Shown here: in pieces, positions 25,879-34,956 of the stretch | Layout of the letters: every line of letters begins with the position of its first letter | Position numbering within the stretch: position 1 is the first letter of the stretch | From: Pseudodesulfovibrio alkaliphilus | Lineage (GTDB): Bacteria; Desulfobacterota; Desulfovibrionia; Desulfovibrionales; Desulfovibrionaceae | DNA: 64,000 nt | Reading direction: 5' to 3' | NCBI RefSeq assembly: GCF_009729555.1 | Contig: NZ_WODC01000005.1 | Coordinates: 62,001-126,000 of the forward strand | Program-made: the position numbers and the translations under genes | Notes under the pieces: model-generated | Database searches by the model: none | What the model was told of the DNA's origin: nothing | Seen by the model: the letters and a program-made list of their open reading frames with translations, nothing else

Positions 25879-26367
25879 ATGATAGACATTCTCGACAGAC
25901 TGAGTGCGCTCCTGGCGAAATGCCTGACCGCACTGGCCGGAATCCTTCTCGTGACCATGGTCGCCCTGGCCTGCGCCAACATGATCTCACGCGCCGTGTG
26001 GGTGCCCATCCAGGGCACCTTCGAGCTGATGGGCTTCATGGGTGCGGTGGTGGCCGCCTTTTCCCTGGCCTTTGCCCAGCGTCAGCGCTCGCATGTGGCT
26101 GTGGGCATCCTGCTGTCCCGTTTTCCCCGGTCCGTGCGCCGGGCTGCCGAGGCAGGCACCAGTCTCGCTTCCTGCGCCTTCTTCGCCCTGGCGGGCGTCG
26201 AGACCTGGAAATGGGCCGCCTTTCTCGTGGAAACGGGCGAGGTCTCCGAGACGCTGACCATCATCTTCCACCCCTTTGTCTACGCCTCGGCCCTGGGCTG
26301 TCTGGCCCTGACCTTTGTTCTGGCGGTGGATGCGCTCAAAACCCTGACATCCGAAACGGTGGAGTAA
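25879..26367 (+). CDS. TRAP transporter small permease DctQ
   Basis: Membrane protein of 162 residues with four hydrophobic segments. ANMISRAVWVPIQGTFELMGFMGAV and QRQRSHVAVGILLSRFP are DctQ-like. The stop codon overlaps the first base of the dctM ATG. Confidence 0.92.
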   Translation: MIDILDRLSALLAKCLTALAGILLVTMVALACANMISRAVWVPIQGTFELMGFMGAVVAAFSLAFAQRQRSHVAVGILLSRFPRSVRRAAEAGTSLASCAFFALAGVETWKWAAFLVETGEVSETLTIIFHPFVYASALGCLALTFVLAVDALKTLTSETVE

Positions 26368-27671
26368 TGGACCCGATCACCGCAGGCATCGTCGGCACAG
26401 CCGCCTTGTTGGCCGCAATATTCTTCCTGCGCATCCCGGTCGGTTTCGCCATGGGCATCATCGGCTTTCTTGGGTTTGCCTACGTTCTCAACTGGAAGGC
26501 CGCCACCGGAATGCTCGGCACCGAGCTGTGGGACGTGTTCTCCAACTACGGATTGACGGTCATCCCCCTCTTCATCCTCATGGGCCAGATATGTTTCTAC
26601 TCCGGGGTCAATGAGCGGCTCTACCGCTCGGCCTACGCCTGGATGGGCGAGATTCGCGGCGGCCTGGCCATGACCACGGTTCTGGCCTGTGCCGGGTTTT
26701 CGGCCATCTGCGGGTCCAATTCGGCCACCGCGGCCACCATGTCCACCGTGGCTCTGCCCGAGATGAAAAAATTCAAGTACAATCCGATCCTCTCCACCGG
26801 AGCTGTGGCGGCCGGAGCCACGCTGGGCGTGGTCATCCCGCCCTCGGTGGTGCTGATCATCATCGGACTCCAGACCAGCCAGTCCATTGCCCAGCTATTT
26901 CTTGGCGGCATGGTTCCGGGCATCCTGCTGACCCTGCTGTTCATGGCCACCATCTGGTATCTGTGCCGCAGGCATCCGCAGTGGGGTCCGGCCGGGCCCA
27001 AGACGACCCTGGGCGACAAGCTGCGCTCCCTGCCAGGGTCCATCGAGATGGTGGTCATTTTTCTGCTGGTCATGGGCGGGCTGTTCCTGGGGCTGTTCAC
27101 GCCCACCGAGGCCGGCGCGGCTGGGGCGGGGCTGGCCCTGCTCCTGGCCACGGCCACGCGGCGCATGACCTTCGAGAAGTTCCGCATGGCGGTCACCGAT
27201 ACGCTCAAGATTTCCTGCATGATCATGGTCATCGTCCTGGGCGCGGTCATCTTCGGCCGGTTTCTGACCATTACGCGCATGCCTTTCGAGGCTGCGGCCT
27301 GGGTGGCCGGACTGCCCATCCCTCCCCTGGTCATCATCGCCGTCATCTGTTTAATTTATGTGGTGGGCGGCATGGTTATGGACGCCCTGGCCCTGTTGCT
27401 GGTGACCATCCCCATTTTTTTCCCTGTGGTCACGGCCATGGGCTATGACCCTCTCTGGTTCGGGGTGCTCATCACCGTGGTCACCAGCCTGGGGGCCATC
27501 ACCCCGCCCGTGGGGGTGAACATGTTCATCGTGGCCTCCATGGCCAAGAACGTGCCCATGGCTGCGGTCTTCAAGGGGGTGAGCTATTTCATGGTCGCCT
27601 ACTGCGTGTGCATCGCCCTGCTCATGGCCTTTCCCCAGCTTGTGACCTTTGCGCCGGGGCTGCTGCGATAG
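26367..27671 (+). CDS. TRAP transporter large permease DctM
   Basis: Sodium-dependent transport subunit of 434 residues with about twelve hydrophobic segments. Family motifs include IPVGFAMGIIGF, GLTVIPLFILMG, GSNSATAATMSTVALPEM, VIPPSVVLIIIG, PTEAGAAGAG and GAITPPVGVNMF. It starts on the last base of the dctQ stop (TAATG). Confidence 0.95.
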   Translation: MDPITAGIVGTAALLAAIFFLRIPVGFAMGIIGFLGFAYVLNWKAATGMLGTELWDVFSNYGLTVIPLFILMGQICFYSGVNERLYRSAYAWMGEIRGGLAMTTVLACAGFSAICGSNSATAATMSTVALPEMKKFKYNPILSTGAVAAGATLGVVIPPSVVLIIIGLQTSQSIAQLFLGGMVPGILLTLLFMATIWYLCRRHPQWGPAGPKTTLGDKLRSLPGSIEMVVIFLLVMGGLFLGLFTPTEAGAAGAGLALLLATATRRMTFEKFRMAVTDTLKISCMIMVIVLGAVIFGRFLTITRMPFEAAAWVAGLPIPPLVIIAVICLIYVVGGMVMDALALLLVTIPIFFPVVTAMGYDPLWFGVLITVVTSLGAITPPVGVNMFIVASMAKNVPMAAVFKGVSYFMVAYCVCIALLMAFPQLVTFAPGLLR

Positions 27672-27719
27672 CTGCCACTCCTCCTTGCCAATGACAGGGC
27701 AGGGCGACTATGATGGGGT

Positions 27720-30164
27720 ATGTCGAACTCCCTTGCCCGACGTTTGAGCAAATGGACGTTCCTTGTCCTGCCGTGGGTTCTGGCCATCGCCCTGGGGGCT
27801 GGCTGGTGGCTTTCGGTCTGGACGCCGGGCTACCTGGAGCGGCTCATCCCGGCGCTTGTCCGGGATATGGGTCTGCCGGTGGACGAGTTCCACATCCGCA
27901 ACGCCGGGTTGTTTTCCGCCGACATAGGCCCCGTGACCCTGACGGCGCCTTCGGGCGATCCGGCCGACGGGCTGCGCATCGAGAGTGTGCGTATCACCTA
28001 CACCCCGGCCTCTCTCAAGCTGAGGCGCGTCAACAGCGTGGTCATTCGGGGAGCATCCACGGCCTGCGTTTTTGACGGTTCCCGGCTCCGCCTCCCGCTC
28101 CTCGACCTGCTGCCCGCGGCCCAAGGGCAGGAGCAGCCCGGCGGGCAATCCCTGCCCGATCTGCCCCTTGACCAACTGGTCATCGAGGATTCCCTCCTGA
28201 CCCTGCATCTGGCGGACACGCATTTGTCCATTCCCTTTTCCGCCACACTGACCCTGCCGCAGGACGGGGCCGAGACCATGGGCGTGACAGCTTCCCTGCG
28301 GCTGCGCGACCAGCCGGTGGCCGTAAACGCCAGCCTGGGCCCGACCCTCAACGACCTGACCCTGTCCGTGCTGACCCGGGGGTTTCGGTTGGCCAGCCTG
28401 GGCGACCTGCTTCCCCTGGCCGTGGGCGGCGAGCTTGATCTCGACCTGACAGCCTCGCTGGACACCGCAAGCCCACGGGAGGCCAGGGTCACGGTCTCGG
28501 CCGCGCTGCAACGGGCCAACCTCGACTGCCTGGGTATGACTCTGGCCGAGGCCCATCCCCTGGGTCTTGATGTCCAGCTGGACCGGGGCAATGCCACGGC
28601 GCAGTTTGCCCCGGTGACCCTGTCCGGGCCGCATCCGCTGACCCTGCATGTGCCCCGGGCCACTTTGAGCGCGGACAGCGTTGATGCCGCCTTTACCCTG
28701 GCCTCGGCCGAGACTCTTCCCGCCGGGACGGTCATCCCCGGTACCTTTGAGGCCCGGCGCGAAGGCGACGGCTGGGCCGTGGCCCTGACCATGGAGGAAA
28801 CCGGGGCGTTGCGCGTGGCGGCGGGAGACCGCGTCGTCCGGCTGGCCGGGCTGTTCCTGTCCCTGCACGGCAGAGTGTCGCCGTCGACCCCTGACGCGCC
28901 GTTGTCCGCCATGGCGGTGCTGGAGGCGCGGACTCGCTCCTGCGTCCTGCAGGGGGCGGATTTTTCCACCGGATCGATCTCGTTGCGGCTGCCCCTGTCC
29001 TGGCCCCCGCCCCGCCGTCACGACGCGGGACGCCTGGCCGTGAGCGGGGTTCGCGCCGACGGGCGGAACATCGGGGCCATAAGCGCGAGTGTGCGCCAGG
29101 AGTTGTTGGGCGTCAGGTTCAGCGGTCGCCTGGACACGCCGCTGTTGCCCGGATTGCGCGTTCCCTTTGCCGGGGTCGCCTCCTTTGGCGAGGGTTCCGG
29201 TGCGTTGGAATTTTCGGTGGACCGCTATGATCTGCCCGTGGGTTTCGATCCCGGCTCGTTGGTGCCTGCCCTTGCCGGAGTTGCCGTGAGCGGAGCCCTG
29301 GCCGTCGAGGGAGGAGTGGTCTTTGACAGTGCCAGGGTGAACACCCGGCTTGGGCTTTTCGTCACTGACGGAGCCATGTCCTTTGGCAACGAGGAGGAGG
29401 GCGGGGTGCGCCTTGAAGGCATCCGCCTCTTTTTCGAGTCCCCGGATGTCATTGCTTTTCGCAGTGCGCCCGCCCAGGTCTTGACCATCGACAGGGTTCG
29501 GGCCGCTGGCATTGAAATGACCGGGGGAGTGATCGCCTTTCAACTGGAGCCGGGCGGCGTGACCCTGGTGGAACGCGCCCGCTTCGAGTGGTGCGGCGGT
29601 CATGTGGAAAGCCGGGCCTTTCGCGTGGTGCCGGGGCGCGACGAATACGATGTGACCCTGCAATGCACGGGGCTTCGTCTGTCGGACCTTCTGGGTCAGC
29701 TCGGGCTGGCCAGGGCGCGGGGCGACTCCACCTTGAGCGGGGAGTTGCCCGTTACCTGGCGCAGGGGGCTTATCTCCTTTCATCAGGGCTTTTTGCACTC
29801 AACGCCTGGAGAGGGCGGGTTTATTCAGGTGGAGGGGCTGGATGATCTCGTGACCGCCATTCCCGAGGGCACCGCGGAACGCTCCCAGCTGGAGCTGGCC
29901 CGGGCTGCCCTGGGCGACTTTGAATACAGGTGGATACGGCTGCGGGCCGACACCATTGACCGCGACCTGCTTGTGCGCCTCTCCCTGGACGGAAAGCCCG
30001 CGGACCTGCTCCCCTTTGTCTACCGCAAGGACATCGGCGGTTTTGTCAAGGTCGAGGGGGACATAGGCGGCTCGCATTTCCAGGGGGTGCGCCTGGACGT
30101 GAACTTCACCTTACCGCTGGACCGTATTATGCTGTATAAGGACGTTATCGGACGCATACAATAA
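27720..30164 (+). CDS. ydbH: YdbH-like AsmA-family intermembrane lipid-transport protein
   Basis: Protein of 814 residues with a single N-terminal membrane anchor (WTFLVLPWVLAIALGAGWWL) and a long beta-rich periplasmic body. This fits YdbH, a bridge-like protein believed to carry phospholipid between membranes in E. coli together with YnbE and YdbL. The strongest support is context: a YnbE-like lipoprotein and a YdbL-like protein follow in the same order. Sequence identity to YdbH was not measured. The ATG at 27720 follows GATGGGGT. Confidence 0.72.
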   Translation: MSNSLARRLSKWTFLVLPWVLAIALGAGWWLSVWTPGYLERLIPALVRDMGLPVDEFHIRNAGLFSADIGPVTLTAPSGDPADGLRIESVRITYTPASLKLRRVNSVVIRGASTACVFDGSRLRLPLLDLLPAAQGQEQPGGQSLPDLPLDQLVIEDSLLTLHLADTHLSIPFSATLTLPQDGAETMGVTASLRLRDQPVAVNASLGPTLNDLTLSVLTRGFRLASLGDLLPLAVGGELDLDLTASLDTASPREARVTVSAALQRANLDCLGMTLAEAHPLGLDVQLDRGNATAQFAPVTLSGPHPLTLHVPRATLSADSVDAAFTLASAETLPAGTVIPGTFEARREGDGWAVALTMEETGALRVAAGDRVVRLAGLFLSLHGRVSPSTPDAPLSAMAVLEARTRSCVLQGADFSTGSISLRLPLSWPPPRRHDAGRLAVSGVRADGRNIGAISASVRQELLGVRFSGRLDTPLLPGLRVPFAGVASFGEGSGALEFSVDRYDLPVGFDPGSLVPALAGVAVSGALAVEGGVVFDSARVNTRLGLFVTDGAMSFGNEEEGGVRLEGIRLFFESPDVIAFRSAPAQVLTIDRVRAAGIEMTGGVIAFQLEPGGVTLVERARFEWCGGHVESRAFRVVPGRDEYDVTLQCTGLRLSDLLGQLGLARARGDSTLSGELPVTWRRGLISFHQGFLHSTPGEGGFIQVEGLDDLVTAIPEGTAERSQLELARAALGDFEYRWIRLRADTIDRDLLVRLSLDGKPADLLPFVYRKDIGGFVKVEGDIGGSHFQGVRLDVNFTLPLDRIMLYKDVIGRIQ

Positions 30165-30174
30165 GGGGATACGC

Positions 30175-30384
30175 ATGAAACAAGGATTCGCCATCATGGC
30201 CGCCGCCCTGCTGCTCGCGCCGCTTGGCTGCGGCTCGACCCACAAGGTGGAGGTGGCCCCGGTGGAGGTCAAACCCATCCACATCACCATTGATGTCAAC
30301 GTCAGGGTGGACAGGGCGCTGGACGACTTCTTCTCGGACATCGACCAAAAGAAATCGCAGACGGAGGCCCCCAATGCGAACTAA
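30175..30384 (+). CDS. ynbE: YnbE-like small lipoprotein
   Basis: Lipoprotein of 69 residues. A signal region MKQGFAIMAAALLLAPLGC is followed by a conserved-looking HKVEVAPVEVKPIHITIDVNV segment in pieces (KPIHITIDVNVRVD). In E. coli YnbE is the outer-membrane partner that extends the YdbH beta groove. The lipobox (PLGC) is imperfect. It lies 10 bp after ydbH and overlaps the ydbL-like gene by 11 bp. Confidence 0.75.
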   Translation: MKQGFAIMAAALLLAPLGCGSTHKVEVAPVEVKPIHITIDVNVRVDRALDDFFSDIDQKKSQTEAPNAN

Positions 30385-30736
30385 AGGACAGATCATCGCC
30401 GCGGCGGCCCTGGCTTTCTGCCTGCTGACCGGCCCGGCCCTGGCCCAGGGGATCAAGGAGAGAATGCTTGAGCGCCTGCCTGCCGTCACCTCCCTGCTGG
30501 CCGAAGGCGTGGTGGGGGAAAACAACCGGGGATTCCTCGAGTTCCGCGGGCCGGAGAAGCATGCGGAAGTGGTCGGCGCGGAGAATGCGGACCGCACCCA
30601 GGTTTACGCCGCCATTGCCCGCCAGACCGGCTCTTCGGCCGATCTGGTGGGCCAGCGCAGGGCCGACCATATAGCCCGGCAGGCTCCGGCGGGAACATGG
30701 CTTCAGGACCCGTCCGGCACCTGGTACCGCAAGTAG
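30374..30736 (+). CDS. ydbL: YdbL-like periplasmic protein (DUF1318)
   Basis: Exported protein of 120 residues: signal peptide KGQIIAAAALAFCLLTGPALAQ, then GIKERMLERLPAVTSLLAEGVVGENNRGFLEFRG-like DUF1318 pattern (short piece GVVGENNRGFLEFRG) and a C-terminal PSGTWYRK. In E. coli YdbL regulates YdbH-YnbE assembly. It starts within the ynbE-like gene, which implies coupled translation. Confidence 0.8.
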   Translation: MRTKGQIIAAAALAFCLLTGPALAQGIKERMLERLPAVTSLLAEGVVGENNRGFLEFRGPEKHAEVVGAENADRTQVYAAIARQTGSSADLVGQRRADHIARQAPAGTWLQDPSGTWYRK

Positions 30737-30784
30737 ACGGATACGACCGGCGGCCGTGCCTCCACACGCCGCCGGTTCACTCCC

Positions 30785-31708
30785 ATGCCGCGCACGCAGA
30801 TTGTCACTGTCACCCCCGCCGAGTCGGGCCAGAAACTGCTCCAGTTTCTGGAGCGCAGACTTGGCGGCGTGGTGCCCCGCTCGGCGGTCCAGCGATGGAT
30901 ACGCAAGGGACAGGTGCGTGTGGACAAGGGGAGGGCCAAGCCCTTTGACCGCGTTGCCGTCGGTCAGGCAGTGCGTATCCCTCCCTATGCAGGGGAAAGC
31001 GGGGAGCCTGCCCCTTTGGCAGGCCCCCTGACGATCGTGCATAAGGACGACCGACTCCTGGCCATAGCCAAGCCCGCAGGGCTGGCCGTGCATGGCGGGG
31101 ACGGCATCGACGACTCCGTGGCCGCGAGGTTGGCCGCCTCCTTTGCCGATGCCGACTTCGCGCCCACCCTGGCCCATCGCCTGGACCGCGACACCTCGGG
31201 GCTGCTCCTGGCCGCCCGGACTTACGAGACCCTGCGCGAGCTCAACGAGCGCTTCGCCTCCGGCCGGGTGGACAAGCTTTATCTGGCCTGGGTGCTGGGG
31301 CGCTGGCCCGAGCCGGACAAGACCCTGCTCGAAGACCGGCTGGAGAAGTGCGGCGAAGCTGGCAGCGAAAAAGTGCGGACAGGCTCGGGCAAGGTGGCCC
31401 TGGCCGAGGCGGTCTGCCTTGTCAGGGGCGAGGTGCGCAGCTTGCTGGCCGTGCGTCTTTTTACCGGCCGCACCCACCAGATACGGGTCCAGCTGGCCTC
31501 ACGGGGCCATCCCGTGGCCGGGGACGGCAAGTATGGTCCGTCCGGTCAGCGTACGGACCTGCGGTTGCACTGCTTTGCCCTGCGTCCAGGCGAGCCGACC
31601 CTGACCCTGCCCCCGCCCTGGTCCGGCCCCTGGGCCGTGACCGGGGAGGCCATGACCGCGGCCCTTGCGCTCCTCGACAGCGAGCGGCAGCCGGTGTCTT
31701 TCAGATAA
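30785..31708 (+). CDS. RluC/RluD-family pseudouridine synthase
   Basis: RNA pseudouridine synthase of 307 residues. An N-terminal S4 domain (VPRSAVQRWIRKGQVRVDKGRAKP) precedes the catalytic domain with aspartate in LAHRLDRDTSGLLL. GRTHQIRVQLASRGHPVAGDGKYG is the family C-terminal motif. RluC (23S positions 955/2504/2580) is closest by size and layout, but RluD-type specificity is not excluded. Confidence 0.92.
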   Translation: MPRTQIVTVTPAESGQKLLQFLERRLGGVVPRSAVQRWIRKGQVRVDKGRAKPFDRVAVGQAVRIPPYAGESGEPAPLAGPLTIVHKDDRLLAIAKPAGLAVHGGDGIDDSVAARLAASFADADFAPTLAHRLDRDTSGLLLAARTYETLRELNERFASGRVDKLYLAWVLGRWPEPDKTLLEDRLEKCGEAGSEKVRTGSGKVALAEAVCLVRGEVRSLLAVRLFTGRTHQIRVQLASRGHPVAGDGKYGPSGQRTDLRLHCFALRPGEPTLTLPPPWSGPWAVTGEAMTAALALLDSERQPVSFR

Positions 31709-31803
31709 TGGGCTGCCTGACGGTTCGCTCCCCGGACTCCCGGCTTGCGGGCGGAAGGCAAACACGCTATAGAGATACTCTAGACTTCTCCGAGGAGGTG
31801 GCC

Positions 31804-32358
31804 ATGCGGCGCACCGTTTCGCTATGTGTCCTGCTGGGGTTGGTGGTGGCTGTCATGCTGATGCCTGGCTGCACGGTCTACGACGTGGCCGTGGAGGAGC
31901 GCAATCTGGGCGATTGGACCAGCGACAAGAACATCAGCTACGCCATTGAGCGGGCATATCTCAACGACGAACTGGTCAGGTATCTGGATTTTGACGCCTT
32001 CTGCTATGAGGGGCAGGTTTTTGTGGTGGGCCAGTACGAGAGCCGCGACCAGGTCAAGCGGGCCGTGTCCATCGCCGAAGGGACCAAGGGGGTGCGTTCC
32101 GTGACCACCTATGTCATGCCCAAGAAGACCCGCGACGATTGCGGCACCACCGACAACCTCGGTATCTACACCCAGGTCAAGCAGAGGTTGGTGACAGACA
32201 CGAGTATCTGGTCCACAAATATCGACATCAAGACCATGCAGTGCCACATCATCCTGCTGGGAATCGTCGGCTCTGCCACAGAACGCGATGCGGCCATTGC
32301 CCACGCCCGTTCCGTGGAGGGCGTACGCGGGGTGGAGTCGTTCCTCATGGTCAGGTAG
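31804..32358 (+). CDS. BON-domain lipoprotein
   Basis: Lipoprotein of 184 residues with signal peptide SLCVLLGLVVAVMLMPGC and two BON-like repeats (ISYAIERAYLNDELVR to VRSVTTYVM; YTQVKQRLVTDTSIW to GVRGVESFLMV). BON proteins bind phospholipid or peptidoglycan surfaces at the envelope; OsmY and DolP are relatives. GGAGGTGGCC precedes the ATG. An NlpC/P60 lipoprotein follows 11 bp downstream, so the two likely form an envelope operon. Confidence 0.85.
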   Translation: MRRTVSLCVLLGLVVAVMLMPGCTVYDVAVEERNLGDWTSDKNISYAIERAYLNDELVRYLDFDAFCYEGQVFVVGQYESRDQVKRAVSIAEGTKGVRSVTTYVMPKKTRDDCGTTDNLGIYTQVKQRLVTDTSIWSTNIDIKTMQCHIILLGIVGSATERDAAIAHARSVEGVRGVESFLMVR

Positions 32359-32369
32359 CGAGGTTTGCC

Positions 32370-32921
32370 ATGGCCGACACGCCTTATGCCGTCCACGCGT
32401 CGGGCCCTGCCCGCTCTGCCCAAAGGGCATTGACGGCCCCTTTGGCCGCGCTCCTGCTCGGGGGGCTGCTCCTGGCCGGATGCGCCACCACGGGCGCACC
32501 ACCGCCCGGCGCGACGCCAGCGGCCACGGTCCAGCGCCCGGCTTCGGACAAGGCCGCGGCGGTCATCCGCACGGCCCGCTCTCTGGTGGGTGCGCCGTAT
32601 GCCTGGGGCGGCGCTTCGCCGTCCACCGGCTTCGACTGCTCGGGGTTGGTCTGGTACGCCTATCATCAAAACGGCGTCACCCTGCCCAGGGTTTCCTGGC
32701 AGCAGTTCGGTGCGGGCGACCCGGTGGCCTCTCACGATCTGCTTCCGGGGGATTTGATCTTTCACCGCATGAAATCCAAGGACAAGTCCCTGCATGTGGG
32801 CATTGTCACCGACCGGGGCACCTTTATCCACGCCCCCAGTTCCGGCAAACGGGTCATGGAGTCCATCCTCCTCGACGACTTCTGGCGCAAGCATTTCATC
32901 GGCGCCCGCCGCGTGTTCTGA
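32370..32921 (+). CDS. NlpC/P60 family lipoprotein, peptidoglycan endopeptidase
   Basis: Predicted cell-wall peptidase of 183 residues. A long N-region is followed by LLLGGLLLAGC, a good lipobox. The NlpC/P60 domain holds the catalytic cysteine in GFDCSGLVWYAY and the histidine in SLHVGIVTD, with a further His in FIHAPSSGKRV. It shares a short operon with the BON lipoprotein. Confidence 0.92.
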   Translation: MADTPYAVHASGPARSAQRALTAPLAALLLGGLLLAGCATTGAPPPGATPAATVQRPASDKAAAVIRTARSLVGAPYAWGGASPSTGFDCSGLVWYAYHQNGVTLPRVSWQQFGAGDPVASHDLLPGDLIFHRMKSKDKSLHVGIVTDRGTFIHAPSSGKRVMESILLDDFWRKHFIGARRVF

Positions 32922-32950
32922 GGCGGGGGTCTCGGGGACGCGTCGCAAGA

Positions 32951-32974
32951 AGGCCGGGTTGTCACGCCCGGCCT
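32951..32974 (+). terminator. Hairpin after the NlpC/P60 gene
   Basis: AGGCCGGG pairs with CCCGGCCT over an 8-nt loop between convergent genes. There is no strong T-run. Confidence 0.5.
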
Positions 32975-33030
32975 CCGTCAATTTCCAGGGATTGTCTGAC
33001 TCCGATCACCCGGCGGGTGGCCGGGCCGCG

Positions 33031-34920
33031 TCACCGCCCGCCCTTGCGGCCGGTACCGGGGGCGGCGATGTCGAACTCGCTGTGTACCAGGGTCGACATG
33101 GTGATCTCGCGCCAGATGTCGTTGATGGTCCGCTTGATCTCGGTTCTGCGGCGGATGTAGTGGGTGTGCAGCAGTTCTTCGGCGAGGTGCGAGAGGGGCT
33201 GGCCCAGGAACTCCTTGTAGAGCCGCTGCACCTGCGGATTGGCGTGTGACTGGCGTCGCGGCGTTTGCCTGTCGATCTCGTAGATGGCGTCGCGTCGCTT
33301 GCGGGCGTTGGGCTGGTAGTGTTTCTTGCTGCGCAGGTGCCCGCCGCCGTCCACGCAGCCGCCGGGGCAGGCCATGACCTCGATGAAGTCGAAGTCCGTC
33401 CGTCCCGCCAGCACGTCCTCGACCATGGCCCGCACTCCCTTGAGTCCGTGGCACATGGCCACCTTGACCTGCCCGATGTCGCCTCCCAGGTCGATGGTGG
33501 CGGTGCGGACCGACTCGAAGCCGCGCAAGTCCTCGACCTCTATGTGTTCCAGCTCGCGTCCGTTGACCACGCTGTACATGGTGCGTACCGCCGCCTCCAT
33601 GACCCCTCCAGTGGTGCCGAAGATGGCTCCCGCGCCTGAGTATTCCGACATGTAGGGGTTGTCGAAGCCTGAGGGTTCAAGGGCCGCGAGGTCGATGCCC
33701 TCGCGCTTGAGCAGCCGGGCGAACTCGCGTGTGGTCAGGACCACATCCACGTCGCGCACGCCTTTCTGGCGGAACATCTTGCGCTGGGCCTCGTCCTTTT
33801 TGGCCGTGCAGGGCATGATGGAGATGACGCGCAGACGGCTGGGGTCAAGCCCCATCTTCTCGGGCAGATAGGTCTTGGCCAGAGCCCCGAAGCATTGCTG
33901 GGGCGATTTGGTGGACGAGACATAGGGCAGGATGTCCGGGTAGAGCTTTTCCGCGAAGTTGACCCAGGCCGGGCAGCAGGAGGTGAAGGTCGGGCGTCTG
34001 CCTTCCTTGAGCCTGCCGAGCAGCTCGTGTCCTTCCTCCATGATCACCAGATCGGCGGCGAAGTTGGTATCCAGGACCACATCCGCGCCAAGGGTGCGCA
34101 GGGCGGTGATGATGTGTCCTTCGACATTGGTTCCGGGCGGAAGCCCGAACTCCTCGCCAAAGCCCACGCGCAAGGCGGGGGCGAACTGGAAGACCGTGAT
34201 CACGTCGGGGTCGTCGAGAAAGTCGATGACCGTCTCGGTCTCGTCGCGTTCGGCCAGCGCCCCGGTGGGGCAGACCAGGATGCACTGGCCGCAGGCAACG
34301 CAATCGGACGCGCCCTGGCTCAAGTTGTTGCGCATTCCGATGTTCGCTTGCAGGCTGGTGCCGGTGAAGACCAGGGCGTCCACCCCCTGCTCGCGGCGGC
34401 AGACCTCAACGCAGCGCAGACAGCGGATACATTTGCCCATGTCGCGGATCATGGCCGGGGAGGTTTCGTCCCTGGGACGGCTGCTTGTCCAGTCCGGGCG
34501 GGTGTGGCGGGATTGGCGCAGGCCGACGAACTGGGCCACATCCTGCAACTCGCAGTCTCCGTGGCGGATGCAGGTGGCGCAGTCCTGGTCATGGTCGGCC
34601 AGGATCAGCTCCACCTGGAGCCGTTGCATCTCGCGCACCTGACTGGTGCGGGTGCGTACGGTCATGCCTGCTTCCATGGGCGTGTTGCAGGCCGTGACAA
34701 TGACCGGGGCCTGTGCGCCCAGCCGGGTGATCTCCACCAGACAGACGCGGCATGTGCCGGGCGTGTGGTCGATGTCGGCAAGCTCGCACAGGGTGGGAAT
34801 GAAATGGCCGCTGCGCCGCGCCGCCTCCAGGATGGTATCGCTCTCCCGAAAGCTGACGGGGGTGCCGTTGATGGTCGCCTGCCCGGTCATTTGCCCTTTT
34901 TCTTGCATGGTTTCTTGCAT
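33031..34920 (-). CDS. Cytoplasmic multi-cluster [FeFe] hydrogenase catalytic subunit
   Basis: H2-evolving or H2-oxidising enzyme of 629 residues without a signal peptide. In order: [2Fe-2S] domain (PTLCELADIDHTPGTCRVC), His-ligated cluster (HDQDCATCIRHGDC), two [4Fe-4S] sites (CIRCLRCVEVC, CVACGQCILVCP), H-cluster motifs TSCCPAW, MPCTAKK and ACPGGCVDGGG, then a fused small-subunit-like tail (LYKEFLGQPLSHLAEELLHTHY). This is the HndD/HydA layout of NAD(P)-linked enzymes. The gene lies 36 bp after a NuoF/GltD-like gene, its probable redox partner. ATG 34890 is a possible shorter start. Confidence 0.94.
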   Translation of the reverse strand: MQETMQEKGQMTGQATINGTPVSFRESDTILEAARRSGHFIPTLCELADIDHTPGTCRVCLVEITRLGAQAPVIVTACNTPMEAGMTVRTRTSQVREMQRLQVELILADHDQDCATCIRHGDCELQDVAQFVGLRQSRHTRPDWTSSRPRDETSPAMIRDMGKCIRCLRCVEVCRREQGVDALVFTGTSLQANIGMRNNLSQGASDCVACGQCILVCPTGALAERDETETVIDFLDDPDVITVFQFAPALRVGFGEEFGLPPGTNVEGHIITALRTLGADVVLDTNFAADLVIMEEGHELLGRLKEGRRPTFTSCCPAWVNFAEKLYPDILPYVSSTKSPQQCFGALAKTYLPEKMGLDPSRLRVISIMPCTAKKDEAQRKMFRQKGVRDVDVVLTTREFARLLKREGIDLAALEPSGFDNPYMSEYSGAGAIFGTTGGVMEAAVRTMYSVVNGRELEHIEVEDLRGFESVRTATIDLGGDIGQVKVAMCHGLKGVRAMVEDVLAGRTDFDFIEVMACPGGCVDGGGHLRSKKHYQPNARKRRDAIYEIDRQTPRRQSHANPQVQRLYKEFLGQPLSHLAEELLHTHYIRRRTEIKRTINDIWREITMSTLVHSEFDIAAPGTGRKGGR

Positions 34921-34956
34921 GGTGGTTCTTGTCGGTTGCAGGTGAAGGAGGGGTGC

